Origin: Struthidea cinerea
Lineage: Eukaryota; Chordata; Aves; Passeriformes; Corcoracidae
Length of the DNA stretch: 64,000 nt
Assembly: GCA_013397865.1 (NCBI GenBank)
Contig: VZTI01003892.1
Span: forward strand, 14,871 to 78,870
Direction: 5' to 3'
Shown here: in pieces, positions 9,894-22,400 of the stretch
Layout: every line of letters begins with the position of its first letter
How positions within the stretch are numbered: position 1 is the first letter of the stretch
The notes under the pieces: generated by a model
What the model was told of the DNA's origin: nothing
What the model saw: only the letters and a program-made list of their open reading frames with translations
Database searches by the model: none
Made by a program: the position numbers and the translations under genes

Positions 9894-12417
9894 AGAACCT
9901 CTTTAATTGATGAACAGAGACGACAGGGACTTACTCAAAACCACCAACTTGATGGAAAGGACCTGTATCACTTTAGCATCCTTTGTGCAAAACCTGCCAG
10001 GGTGAGGTTCAGGTTCACCTGCCTCACTGTGGGTTTGAGTTATGTCAGTCACTGCGTGATCTGGACGTACAGAAAAGTGATCTTGCAGCACCCACCCCAA
10101 CCCAGTCAGGGAAAGGGTTAAGTTCAATGCTGGAGTGTAGCTTGGGAACTGAAGATCAGCCTTTCTGCATGAAGGTCAGGTTTTCAAGGACCCTTCTGAG
10201 GAAGTAACAAAATACAGTTTGTCCACATCTCTACTTTACACAGATACTCGCCGAAGGGCTCTCTGCTGAAAGGCAGCTCTCTGGTATTTAGGTTCTTTCC
10301 CCTTTTAACATCTGTCTTGGTTTGAAAGTTCTCTCCCTGTTCCTCTTTCCTCTTCTCCCCCAATACCATCCCCCACTGCACTTTGCACTTTACAACCTGG
10401 TCAAGCACGGTCCCTGAAGCATCCTAAGGGCCAGGGCTGCAGCAGTGGCTGAGTCTCCCCCAGGCTGGGGTCAGGGAATTGCTAAGGATCCCTCCTCAGC
10501 TGCTCCTGCACCAAACCCTTCATCCACCCCTGTCGCTAAGCTCCTGCTTTCTTTGCTTTGGGGGGACACACACATTCAGTAGCTGTCTCCAGCAGAGCTG
10601 ATGGCAAAGGCTTTTTCCTACCACCCCCTGGCCCTCCCCCGGCTTCAGATGAAGTCATCAAGCTACCAATTGCATAACTGATGCTCAGGACTATCCTGTG
10701 TTATACTGGGAGACGGGCCAACTGCTTCCATTTATAGACAAAAGCAGTGCCATGCTGCCAAATAATGGAGCCTTTGCTGCAGCCACTACAAGGCAGAGAT
10801 AAAGGAGGGGGAAAAACCCAGGAGCCGAAGGGCATGCTGTGAAGTGACATCCCTTGGAACTTCCTCTGTGAGCTTCAGTGCACAGCTGCCTTTGGGGCTG
10901 CAGCCCAAGTCATCACTGAATTGCCTTCAAAAAATCTTCCTACAGAACTCCTGTCCTGGCTCCTAAAGCACACACGGGTTTAGCTGAGGGACACACTCAC
11001 CCCACGCAAAAAGCATTCCATTCTCTGTTGGATTATATTATAAATCAATTCTGCAGTTTAACAGGAAGAAAGTTTTGAAAGGAGCCCCACCAGCTGATGT
11101 GAGCCTGGTACACTGTGCAGCAGCTGAAGGAAATAGGAAGATTAGCACAAAGGTGTCATTTCCAGTGTTGTGTGTTTAGTCATTTTGAGGTACATAATGA
11201 CAACTTCCTGTTCCTGGTTTTAACAGGTTTAAATCTAGGCCTTCTTCATCTAGACCACCCTCCTGCTCAGAATATTTCTTCTCCTTTCCTTTTTTTTCTT
11301 GGCAAAAGCTCTTCCCAGCTGATGATGAAAGGTCTTCTGAGATCACCGGGAGCAGCCCTGAGTTGAGTGTCCTGAAAATAAGAGCACAGCCCAGGCAAAA
11401 GGTCTCTGCAGGCAGGAAAATGCTCCCTAGCACCTGGGAGCAGAGCTCTTTCCCCAGTGCTCTGCAGCCCAGCACTGCTGCTGTTATCCTCTGAAGGGAG
11501 TGTGTGGAGGTGACACCTGACAAATGGGCTGTGTGGTAGGGAACTGGGGATGAAGGAAGAAACACTGGACTCCACAGGGCTGCCTCTTACAAGCCATGGC
11601 AGCTCCAGACCCAGATGCAATCTCACCACAGGAGCCGAACACCAAGTCAAGCAACTCAGGCTAAGTGCAGCACTTCCACACTTAGCTTAAAAACCAAACT
11701 AATCCAAGCTTCACTGACAACCCTCTTTGCTCCTGCTTTGCCTGACAGCTCCCTCATTGTCCTACTGCACCCTGAGCCTTCCTGCCCCTAGACTTCCTGC
11801 TCCTCCTCCTCACTCCCTGCTTCCTACACCCTCTGCCCAGCCTTTGCATTTTCCCTTCTCCACCAACTGGCACTGCTGCCTCTTGCTTCACTCTCCAGAC
11901 ACCCCCACCAGCACCCACCCTGTGGCTGCATATCACCCTTGCAGCTGCCCATGCTGGTCTCCCCAGTGGCCCATGCTCACAGCTTGGCTCACCCTGTAAC
12001 TCCCAGCGACCTGCAGCAGCAAGGTCACACTGCCCAGCTCCTTCCCCCAGGGCCCTGAGCTCGTGTACATGCGGGCATGTGTGTACGGGGGTGCCCTGTG
12101 GGCAGGTAGTCCCTGAAGAAAGTGACAAGATGCCCTAGAAGGGGAAACACAAGCTGTATTCTCAGGCTGTGATATCTGGGAAAATGGTACAATGTGATTT
12201 CTCATTTTTCTCTCTGGCTGTTTTTCACACCACCCAAAGCCACTGTGTGCTGCTCTCAGGCTGCGAACAGCTCTTTCCTGCTAACAGTGGCTCAAGCAGA
12301 GTCACAGGCGTTCCAGTCGGGAACAGTGGTGCTGCAGCTCTGCTGCAGGGTCCTCACCAAGGGACAGGTGAAGCCAAGAGCTGGTTACATAAAGGGAGGA
12401 TGGTGCCAAGGCCCCTC
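9894..12417. other. Intronic stretch without a gene
   Basis: Apart from a pyrimidine-rich block at about 11727-11960 (many CTCC/CTGC words on the plus strand), I see unique intronic DNA with no recognisable element. The overlapping open frames on both strands at 11115-12205 arise from the low stop density of the C/T-rich sequence and show no protein family features. Confidence 0.6.
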
Positions 12418-12518
12418 AGCTGTGCCACAGAGTGAGTTCAAACACAGGCTGGCCCTGGCTCAGCCTCCCAGGTGCCCTCCTGCCCCTGCAGCCTCAGCTG
12501 CCCACTTTTAAGGCAGCC
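12418..12518 (-). repeat. Inverted repeat arm B (101 nt), partner at 7954-8054
   Basis: This is the second arm, reading AGCTGTGCCACAGAGTGAG at its start on the plus strand and ending CACTTTTAAGGCAGCC. It lies in the intron upstream of the poly-Q exon, 3.5 kb before the acceptor on the transcript. Because the arms are inverted, they could pair within the MAML3 pre-mRNA and loop out 4.36 kb containing the exon and the CpG island. Confidence 0.95.
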
Positions 12519-15500
12519 TGGAGACAGAATCGAGAGCTTGGCCCTTGGGAGCAAAACCAGATATTGAAGGAGCCAAAGAGCTGCCTGTTCACAGAGCCAA
12601 AAAGCAGCCACTGTTTCCAAATGGTCAGCATAACACACCAGGGCAGGTTTGTAGAGCTGCAGGGCACCCGGTAAGATGAACTTGTGCAGGGATCTGGCTG
12701 CTTACTAATGCCTCCACGGGAGTTGCCCCCTGTGGATAAACTGATCCTTAGTGAAGCAATAGGAAGATAAATCCTGTGTCTTCCCAGGATTTCCAGGGCT
12801 CTACTGGAGTGATGGGATACTCTACAGGAGCTCAGAGTAACATGTGTGATATGTACAGTTATGCACAGTAAAAAGATAACAAAGGGGAGTGGAAATGAGA
12901 TTTTCCTCTTTGTCTCAAATCTTACGTGCCTCTTCCTTAACATGCAGCAATTTATTCCTTCCACATGTCATTCAATCCCCCAACTGCAGCAAAAAGCAAT
13001 CACACAATTTCCTTTCAGAACAAGCAGAACGACCACCAGCTGAAGCCCCAAGAAGCGGGCAGGGATAGCCAAGCCTGCCCATTATCCCTCTGTGCACAGC
13101 CTGATATCGGAGCCCCTGGATGTGGAGGAGCCAGCTCTGCTTCCGCTGAAGACCAGGGGGGCAAAGTGGCATCTCAGGGAAAAGGGAGCTGTTCCAGGCA
13201 ACTACTGGCAGAAATCAACAAAGGATGGGTATTCTGGGAATAAAGTGTTGCCCAAAAAGCTGAGAGAAACATAGCCTGGAAAGCAGGGTGTGAATGTGCA
13301 AAATGGACGGGCAGACATAATTTCCTGTGCCATTCTGTGGCATGTGAGTGAATGAATATTGAATATACAAAGCAAATAGAAGCCAGAAGATAGCCTATCC
13401 TGCACACTTCATAAGAAGAATGACACTAGAAAATGTATACAATCAGGCATCTACATTTTAGAGTCAGAGCAGAAAAAGAAGACAAAAAAATGATATGTGG
13501 CAGAAAGTGCCTGCCAGTGAGTGACTTAAAGAGCTCAATCCATTTAGCTTACCACAAAAAGAACAGAGAGATGCTTTGACCATGGTGGATAAAAATACTT
13601 TCATGAGGGAAGAAATTCCTTAAAGAGCTCTTTTATCCAGCGAAGAAGGCAAAACCAGATACAAGGACTGGAAGCTGAAGACAGATTCAAATCAGAAAGA
13701 AGAATCACATTTTTACCCTCTGATTCCATTACCCATCAGAAACGGCAGATCTCCACAATTTGATGTCTTCAAGGATGAATGCCTTTCTGGATAAACACAA
13801 CACTACTGCAATGGAATGGCTGTGATGTACAAGGTAGAACAGCCCTCACCTCTACACAGCCCTGAGCTGCTGCTGGGCACACAGGCACTGTGTGTGTGTG
13901 TACATGTGGGTGTTAAGAAGGGGGGTCTTCAATGTATTACTGGGATCAAAAATATTACTCCATTTCCATACACTAGGTCACAGTAAAACATCATCTCTAC
14001 TCAGTGTTTTCAGGGCAGCCTGAAAGCACATTCCTATACTCCCCCAGAAATATTTCTATTGAATTCCTTGTAATGTTGTGACTTGTTGTGTCTTGCAGGG
14101 ATCTTCATCCTCTCTCTAAATCAGACTGCCCACAGGAAAGCCACCTTTCTCAGAATGCTACCATCTGACAGACTAAGGGAATTACAAATCCATTCATTTC
14201 AGACTTCTGGGGGTGTTTTGTGCCTCAGAAAAAACAGTGTATAGGATGAAGGGATGGATTATGCTGGTTCACAACTCCAGCTCCAGCAGCAGGCTCAGCA
14301 GAGCAGATTGTTTCGCCTATTTCCTCTGTCATCCAGCCTCAGGAAGGGGCTGCAAACCTCTCCTCTCCCCCCAGGCCCCCGGTTGCCATGGTCTTTCATA
14401 CAGTATCTGAGCAAACAAGATTCCTCTGATGTTTGACACCAGACCCCTGCAGCCAATTTGTTTTCCTTTCACCTCTCTTCGCCTGCATCTCTCCTCCCTG
14501 TATTTTCCATACAGTTTATTCTGCCCCCAGAACAAACAGGATTTGCCAGACTTTGGTGGATTTTTGTTTTCTTCTAGGAATTTTCCAATGCCTTCATTTC
14601 TGGAGATCAAGTAGGTAACAAAGGGCTCTAAAAGGGGCAGCTGTTTTTCTAACACTGTTTAAGAGCTAAAGGCCGGCAGAAGTCCTTCTTAAAGCCTGTG
14701 AAGAAAAGGGGCTGTTGTTTTGCTGGCATCTCCCCACACACCCACTTCTGCTCCAGCCCAGGGGTTTAACTCCACAAACCCTGAGCACAACCGATGGAAT
14801 TCAGGAATGATGGGATTCAGGAATGTAGCATTTCAACAGAATGCCACTGAACTTTAACCAGCCTAATAAATCCAGGCTCATTTCCTCTTTTATGAATAAT
14901 AGCTCTGGCAATTTCTCCCTTCCCCCAAGAAATAAACCTTTGCAGGAGAAATCACTCCTGCTTTCAGTTTTGTTTATCCCTAGTTTCACCAGCTAAGACC
15001 ATGGTATGGAGTGTAAGGATATAATGGTTGGGTTTGTGCACTGAGAAGTATTAATTTATCTCAAATAACTATTTTACAAATAACTTGTAATTGCAATTTT
15101 TATTGGTCTTATTATTTTTAGGAGGAAAAAAAAGGCAAAAGTGGATCAGCCCAAATTCAAATCAAAATAGCCTCTTTACATCCGTATCTTTTTTTAAAAA
15201 AAAGGGAGAAATAAGCACTGGCCCCCAGGCAAGGCTGGTGGCAGGGTGGGAAGGAGAGCAAGGATTTGAAGAAACACTGAAATGCCCAACCTTATAATTT
15301 AGGTGTATTATGAAGGCTGTAATTACTCCCCTCAAAAACTGCTGCGTAAAGCTGGGCCATCATGGCATTCCACAGTGTGCCCTACCACTTGGAAAGCAAG
15401 AGGGAACCTTCGGGGAGCAAAAGGCAGGAGGAGGGAGTTGAAAATCTGGCCCATGCCAAAACTTTTCCATGCCAGATCTCCGCTGCCTTCTCCTACAGAT

Positions 15501-17440
15501 GAGGGCTTCCAAGGGTACAAATCAGCCCCTCAAGAGGAGCTATGACCTGCCCTTACAGTGCCAGCTTGGCTCTGTCTTGGCCAATTTCCTGGGACTTTGG
15601 AAACTGGTTCTGGAGAAAAACTAAGTGAGAGCTGATCTCACAGAGGCCACTGGACCCTGAAGCTGGTGCCTGATAGAAATTCTCCTGCTGCAGGTTTTAT
15701 CTTTAATCAATGCCCCCTTCAAGCCCATCCTGGAGCAGGAGAGAAGAAAGCTAATGTGAAGCATAAGGATAATCACGGCTAGAGAGCCCCTGGAAAGAGG
15801 GAGAGAAGAAAAATGGAAGATGAAAGCAGGCAAATGGTTTAAACAAACACTCACACAGGGCCAGTGAAAAGGGGGAACAGAGGGAAAATGACACAATAAA
15901 AATAAATGCTGCAAGAAAAAGAAAAGCTTCTAAGCACACACAGGGAAAAATGTGGGGCTTGGAAAAAGCAAAAGTGCAAGAAAAAGATGCTCTAATGGAG
16001 CTCTCTAGCAGTTAACACTCCCCATTACCAGGCAGCCCCTTTCCTTCTAATGACCCGAGCCTGTACCATATTATCATTTGGACCCTGTGGAGCTCACTGG
16101 TTGTTGAGGTATTTTGCAGAGCCTGGCCCTAGCTCACGCCTAGCAGAAGCTGCTTGAAGTCTCCTGTGGATGACTACAGAGATTTTTTTTTTTACTCTAG
16201 GTGGAATTTTGTTAAATTTCCTCTTGGTTGTTTTGTTTGAATATAAACAAAAGGTATTTTTTCACACTTAGGGGTGTTTTTCAGATCCTCTCCTCTGTGC
16301 TGTGATAAATGAAATATTTCATTTTTAGAAATTCCAACTTGGCACTTGTGTTGCTCCTCAGCAAGCAGCGTGTAATTTGCCAAGCCTGAAAGAATCCTGG
16401 CTGAGAAATAAACACAGTGGGCCATATGCTCTCCTTTCCCATATGTAGAAGGCACCTTACCTCAAAAATTGGGAAGAAGCTGCAATCACCCCCATGGTGT
16501 TGCTTCTGCCAAGGCAAAAAAATATGCACAGAAAAATGTATGGCAAAGGCTCTCACAAAGTAGCCCTCTTCCTGCACGGCTCCAGGGACCTCTCCTACAC
16601 TGTCCCTGACCCCGTGGCTGGTCTCTGGCCTGGTAGGAATGTGGGGAGGGGTCAGGGAGTGTGTTTGCCATATCCCTGGTGCTCGAAGTAAAGTGGCACT
16701 GTCTTCCTGGGTATTTCCTGGCACAGCTTGGGAGCGACCTGCAGCTCACAACTGCTCCTTTCACACTGCTCTCTTCTCCCTCATTCACACCGTGCTCTCA
16801 GGAGAGGGAGATCACACACCAGCAGGATCGGGTGCAGTGAGGCCTTCCTTCTGTTCTGTGCCCATACAGGACACAGAGGGAGAGTGTACCTTGGATACCC
16901 AGTAACTCAGATCCCCGGTGGGCTTCAGCAGATTATGAGTGGGACTGATAAAAGCATTGGTGCTTATGAGGAATGGTCATCTGTATCTATTCATGTGTAA
17001 ATTCCATGATCTTCCTCTGCCTGACAGTGACTTCAAAGCGCTGGAATAACTCCTTTGCCTTGTTTGTAGGTGCTTGTCTGTGCAGCCCCTCTGGAGGTGG
17101 GACTTCCAACTCAAATCAAGAGCCAAATATTTCCATAAGGTAGCCAGCAGGCCCAAGGGAAGTGGTCCAGCTGCCCGGCAAAGCCACAGGATCTTTGTTG
17201 TGGTTTCACATAATTAGCTGCTGATAAACGAAGCTGGTTGGGATGGCACAACAGGTGTAGGATTTCATTAGCCAGTTCTTTTAACATCCTTGAATCCAAG
17301 CAACCCAGATCACCTCGTTCCAGCACCTGAAACTCATTTGATTTTTCTTCCCTCTTGGATGTGGTCTTTGTGTTTCCATGAGCCACCTGGCCTGTACTTT
17401 GACACTCAGTCATCTTAGTCCTACTGAAAACTGAGATAAG
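12519..17440. other. Intronic stretch without a gene
   Basis: No coding, RNA or mobile element was recognised here. A minor near-duplication, GG(A/G)ATTCAGGAATG, occurs twice at about 14796-14826. Short open frames, for example around 16281-16788 on the minus strand, lack any family resemblance. Confidence 0.6.
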
Positions 17441-19400
17441 GTATTCTGATTTGGGCTATGCCTAGCTTGTCTTTAAGGTCTTTAACCTTGACGTGTCCCA
17501 TACTGTATGGTTCCCTCTATTTATATGACTAAGGAAAACCTTACAATTGAATTAATTTCCTTTGCAGGCCTAACTCAGCTCAGGTTTTAGAAGAACTGAC
17601 TTTATCTCTAGACTTCCAGGTCTCTAAGGCATAGCTTGCTTTGCTGATCAAGGCCTTATTAATGCTGTCTGAGGCTTTCTAGATAGCCTTGATACTGCTT
17701 AAGCTTTAAATTTCCTTTTTTTTTCTTTTTTTTTACTTCCTCCACAACATGAATGCTTTTTTTGCCTCCTTCTATGCTGCCATCTTCCTAATGCCTACTT
17801 ATTTTTGCCAGCTTAACTAGCCCTCCCAGCGCAACCCCAGCTGCCTTTTTGCAGCCTTTGACTCACTTCTGAAACCCTACCTTCACTGGAGACAGGTCTT
17901 TGCACAGGATTGTGTTGATCTCTCCCATGAGAGACTTAAAGCAAGACATGATCTCCCTCTACTCCCACTTCCCATCCTGCCCAGCTCTCTGCTCCTGGCC
18001 ACAGAGGAGGTGGCTTCATCAGTGGTTCCCAGCCCTTCTGCTTGTCCTCGCAGCCTCACTGGGTCTTCTCTTCTCATCTCTCTTGCCCCCATCTGCCTTC
18101 TCCTTTTTTATATCTCACTCTTCTCTCACTCTTTCCCATTGCAGCACATGCATGCTTTATCTCTATGCTTTAAAAAAAAAAAAAAGTAGTCACTAGGAGT
18201 CAGGGGTTGACTCCTAGTGACTCTCCAGCTCTCATTCTCTTCTCACTGTGAGCTTTAAGCTTATTGAGTGAGCTGCTGATGATTTATATGATTTAGACTG
18301 AATTTAGGCTCCATCTCCAACAGATTCTTTTCAAAACAGGCTTTCACATCTCTCCTGTCACAGAACCGGAATCCCAGAGTTTCTAATTTCCTTTATCTGG
18401 TTGCAGGTCTGCACTATGCCAGGCTCTCTGTCATAGCCTGTCAGCTCCTTCTGGAAATCTGGTCCTCCTTTCCCAGTGCTCCTACTTGACTCCACCACCT
18501 TCCTGTGCTCGCTCAGGGTTACTCAGACTAGTTCATGACTGCTCACCCTCCCACCTGCTGCTGTTCTGTGGCTCTGTGTCCTCATCCCTTGTCTCCTTTC
18601 CCTTGTGTCTCAGAGTGAGCTCTCCCTCTGTACACATTCAGGAACCTTGTCTGCACCAGTGACTCACCAACCTGCCTCTCTGTCCCTGGCCACTTCCCGT
18701 CTGTTCTGACTAAATTCATGCTCTGCCTCTGGGATTGTCTTGTGGATATCTGTCAGATCAAGCTCGAAGTAGGCTCTCACCTTACTCCCTAGGCCTGCTC
18801 TCCTTCCTGTTCCTTCAGTCCCTGTGGGCAATATCATGGCCTGGCTGTCACTCAGTCCATGGCCTGGTTATTATCTGTACCCCCGTGCTCTGTGCAGTCC
18901 CACAGCCAGGCTCCTGCTGCCTCACACCCTGACACTTGCAATCTTACCCTGCTTGTAGACAGCCCAAGTTCTGCTGTCCTGCTCATTTTCTTTGCCTGTC
19001 ATCCTGCCTGTGCCATCTCTCTCCCTGCAGCCCTCTCTTGGATTCCCTTTATTCTGGATTTCCACACCCTCCCTTGCTCTCAAATTCAGCTGCAGTATAT
19101 GCCACCTCACACATCATCTCTCTCTCACTGCTGAGACTTTCTGTCACCCCATCACAACCCACTCTTTTCCACATGTTACATTTTAGCTAGAAGTGCCTTC
19201 ACGCTTTCCTCCCTGCTGGATCTCATTCTTGGGAGGACAGCCTCCAAATCACACAAATCTGACCCTGAATTCTGCCCCCAGTATAGTTACATTTGTAGAA
19301 GTTTCTGTCTCCATGATGTCCAGCCGTCTTCTTTTTCCTTGTACTCCCTGGTGTGTTTGTCTCCCTGCGTTATCTCTTACCCTACTCTTAGGTTAGAAGT
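17441..19400 (+). other. Two-kilobase pyrimidine-biased segment
   Basis: Through most of this block the plus strand is dominated by C and T (repeated CTCTCC, CCTGC and TTCCT words), with T runs at about 17707-17734. The bias is strong relative to neighbours on both sides. It may be a diverged old element or a mutational strand asymmetry; I recognise no family. A perfect hairpin lies inside at 18188-18222. Confidence 0.5.
18188..18222. repeat. Perfect 15-bp hairpin (inverted repeat, 5-nt loop)
   Basis: The arm AGTCACTAGGAGTCA (18188-18202) and its exact complement TGACTCCTAGTGACT (18208-18222) flank a GGGGT loop. A 14-base A run (18172-18185) lies two bases upstream. The stem is too short for a typical microRNA precursor. 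Each arm also contains an AP-1-like half (GAGTCA). Confidence 0.92.
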
Positions 19401-22400
19401 ATTTGTAGGGAAGGAAACATATTTACATCCTGCATCTGCAGAGAGCCCAGAACAATGAGACTCCTAAACTGGGACTGCGGCTCAGAGGTGCAATAAATAG
19501 TGTAACAAATACAACTTCAATCTGCATACAGCTAAATACACTATTTTATATTCTGTAGGTGTGAAAACACCAACATTTCACTGTGCCCTTGCTTCACTTC
19601 TCCTTCTTTTAAATAAGGATGAGCTATCGTGTGCTGAAAAAGCCAGGAAATGTTAAGTTACAGTTCCCACGGCAATTGTAACTCAGCCCCCTCCAGTGCA
19701 GCACAAAGGTTATCACCATGTACAATAACAGGGGATGCTGAACACATGCAAAGTGACCAAATTACTGTCATGGCAGATAACCAGGTCTTTGAACTTCTGT
19801 GCAGGTAAAATCTTAGGCATTTACTCGGCTTTTAGCATTTATGTCTGGAAATGTGAAGTCCAATACCCTATAAATAAAAGTCAGAATTACATTGTATAGC
19901 AAGTAGCTGGTGCCGGCTTGGAGCCCTCCTTGAAGAGACACAGCTAATGGCAGTAAGAAATATTTTCATTACTTTATGAGCGCTGGTAGCTGTCAACTGA
20001 GAGAGGGATCTACCGATCAGAGAAATCTGGGAAGACAGCAGTGTGTCAGAACAAATGAAAAGACTTGACACAGAGGGCACATTTTTGTTGAGCAATTTGC
20101 ATTAGCACTTCTGGACAAATTCTACATTTCACATGCAATTCACAAACCAACAGCAGCATTGCTAATTGGTGCAGTTGCCACTCAACTCCGGTGCCTTGTT
20201 TGAGCTATCACTAACAGGAATGAAGACTACAGTCTTTCTTTAGAAAAAAATGCAGCAATTATTTTCCAGACTTTAAGTTTGGTTCCCTCTGCCCCCACTT
20301 TCATCCTTGTAATTTCATTATCTCAGTAACTTAAAAAGGACATGGAATAGAAAAATGCAAATCTCAGAAAAGTCCTGCTGAAGTTATTAATTAAAAACAC
20401 CACTGTTCGCAAAGAATGATGCCCTTCATTAATACACCCTGCCATCACTGTGAATTTGACCATGTCTCAGGGTCCCAATGCAAAGCTATATGTGTATCTG
20501 AAAAAAACAACAGTAAGTGGCAGAGCACTGGTGACTCAAAATCCCAGCCACCAAACCAAGGCTGTGCTCTGCACAAATCAAGAATACTGATGGGATGACA
20601 GAATCTCTCTGCTGCCTCTTAGGTGATATTAGAAGTTATTTAACTGAAAACAGGACAGATCTCCCATCCATCATTCTTTATCCTTTGTAAAGTTGAGTCT
20701 CCTGAGAAAAGGAAAAAGCATCCATACTGCAGCTTTCTATTACCACTGCTCAGAATGCTCAGACAGCTGCAGCTGCACTGAAGGAAGGTTTGGCTGACTC
20801 ATTTTTGTAAGTTAGATGGCTATTTTTAGGAAACATTTCCTTTAGGCCCCATACAGTGCAAAATCCAAAGGAGCTAATGGCATTGGCAGTTGCATAGATT
20901 ATCGGTGACCTCCTCTAGCCGAGCATTCACATTTCCTTACTATATTTTTTTCATAATGTATAGTGAAAAAGGGAACAACTGACAATTAAAGAACTTCCAA
21001 AACAGATTTGATACCTTTTCTGTCAAATGCTCAATGAGAAACCAATGTGCAATAGCAAAAAATGTAACAGCATGAGAGAAACTACACGGATGCACCTAGA
21101 GCTAAATAAATCTAATTCTGAAGAACTTGGTGCTAATGGTGTATTTTGGTTGCAGCTCTATGGATGAGTAAGTGTCTGTAATGCAGTTGCATTCTGACCC
21201 TGATCTTTTTGCAGCTGCAAGAATCCCATCCCCTTTCTTGCTTTCCTTGAGATCTCACTGGCCCCATCATAAGGGTCCAGCCTCACTGTTGTAGAAGTCA
21301 CTAGCAAAAGCCACATCTTATCCACATCTCCCAGCTGTGCTCTCCTTGGAAGGAATAAGAAAAGCTACAGTAAAGCCAGGAACTCCCAATCCTGATCACA
21401 AGGGACAGTCCTGGACACTGATGTTGCTTTATTTTCTGCAGTGAAGCACAAAGCAGGTTGCTGGGCAAACTCCTGCAATACAACTTTCTGGTGTAAGTAC
21501 CTCTGCTTGGGCTTCCTTCTGCTACACCCTGGGTTACTGGCACAGCAGTCACTTACCAGTGACTAAATCCTGATTTGGAGGCCCAACTATTTTGAGTCTG
21601 ACTGCACAGTCTTCTTGGTAATCAGTGCTATGCACACCCCCTGCTCCCCAGGCTGAAATCAGTTGGTATTTGTGGAAACAGGGGCTGCCTGGGAGCTCTG
21701 TGTGTGCCCTGTCCCAAACACGGGTCCCTCTCTGAGCATCCCACCAGTATTCACCTGGTGAACCATGGAAAAAGGGAGCCTCTGAAATCCCCAGTTGCCT
21801 CCTTCCTTCCAGCTACTTTATCCTTTGTCTGTGTTCAAAAGACTTTGCCCAGAGAGCTGATACCTCAAACCCTTCACAAAGCAAAGCCAACAGTGGCTCT
21901 GTGAAACCACGGGCTGTACTTCCCAATGATAGAGCAGGGTTCCAATTTACCAATACATGGTGTGCCTGTCAGCTGTGAGTATACAAAAACTGCAGAAGAT
22001 AGCTTTGGACCTCTTAATACCTTATTTCTGATATGTGGAGAGACTGGGGAGTTTGCAGCTTCCCACCTGCTTGAATATAACTCACTACAAAATATCAAAC
22101 AGATGCATTCAGCCCTTTGTAGACATATCATTACCTTATGTGTTCATGTAACACACATCTGTAGCATATTGGCAGTACACCTAGTTAATGTGTGGGATAC
22201 TCCTAGTCTCTCAAAGTCTCCAACATTTCTTTTGTTCTCTAATGAATCCTTCTTTTGTTTAGCTCCACCTCCCCTTAGGTTGTAGCTGTAACTCTGTCAT
22301 TAGCATCTTAAAAATGTTTTCCTCCAAAACTACTTACAACACTGCAATGCACTGGGAACCTAGTAGGAAACACCTAAATGAATCACAATTCTTACTTCAG

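Noticed and set aside
9402..9906. Several overlapping open frames on both strands in the CpG island
   Set aside because: High G+C lowers stop frequency. The products are R/P/G/A-rich on both strands, with no conserved domain or start context.
18188..18222. Hairpin as a microRNA precursor
   Set aside because: A 15-bp stem with a 5-nt loop is too short for Drosha/Dicer processing.
19664..19671. CGTGGGAA (RBPJ/CSL-type site, minus strand), with another TGTGGGAA at 38543-38550
   Set aside because: It is tempting as Notch feedback, but a handful of such 8-mers is expected by chance in 55 kb and they are not clustered.
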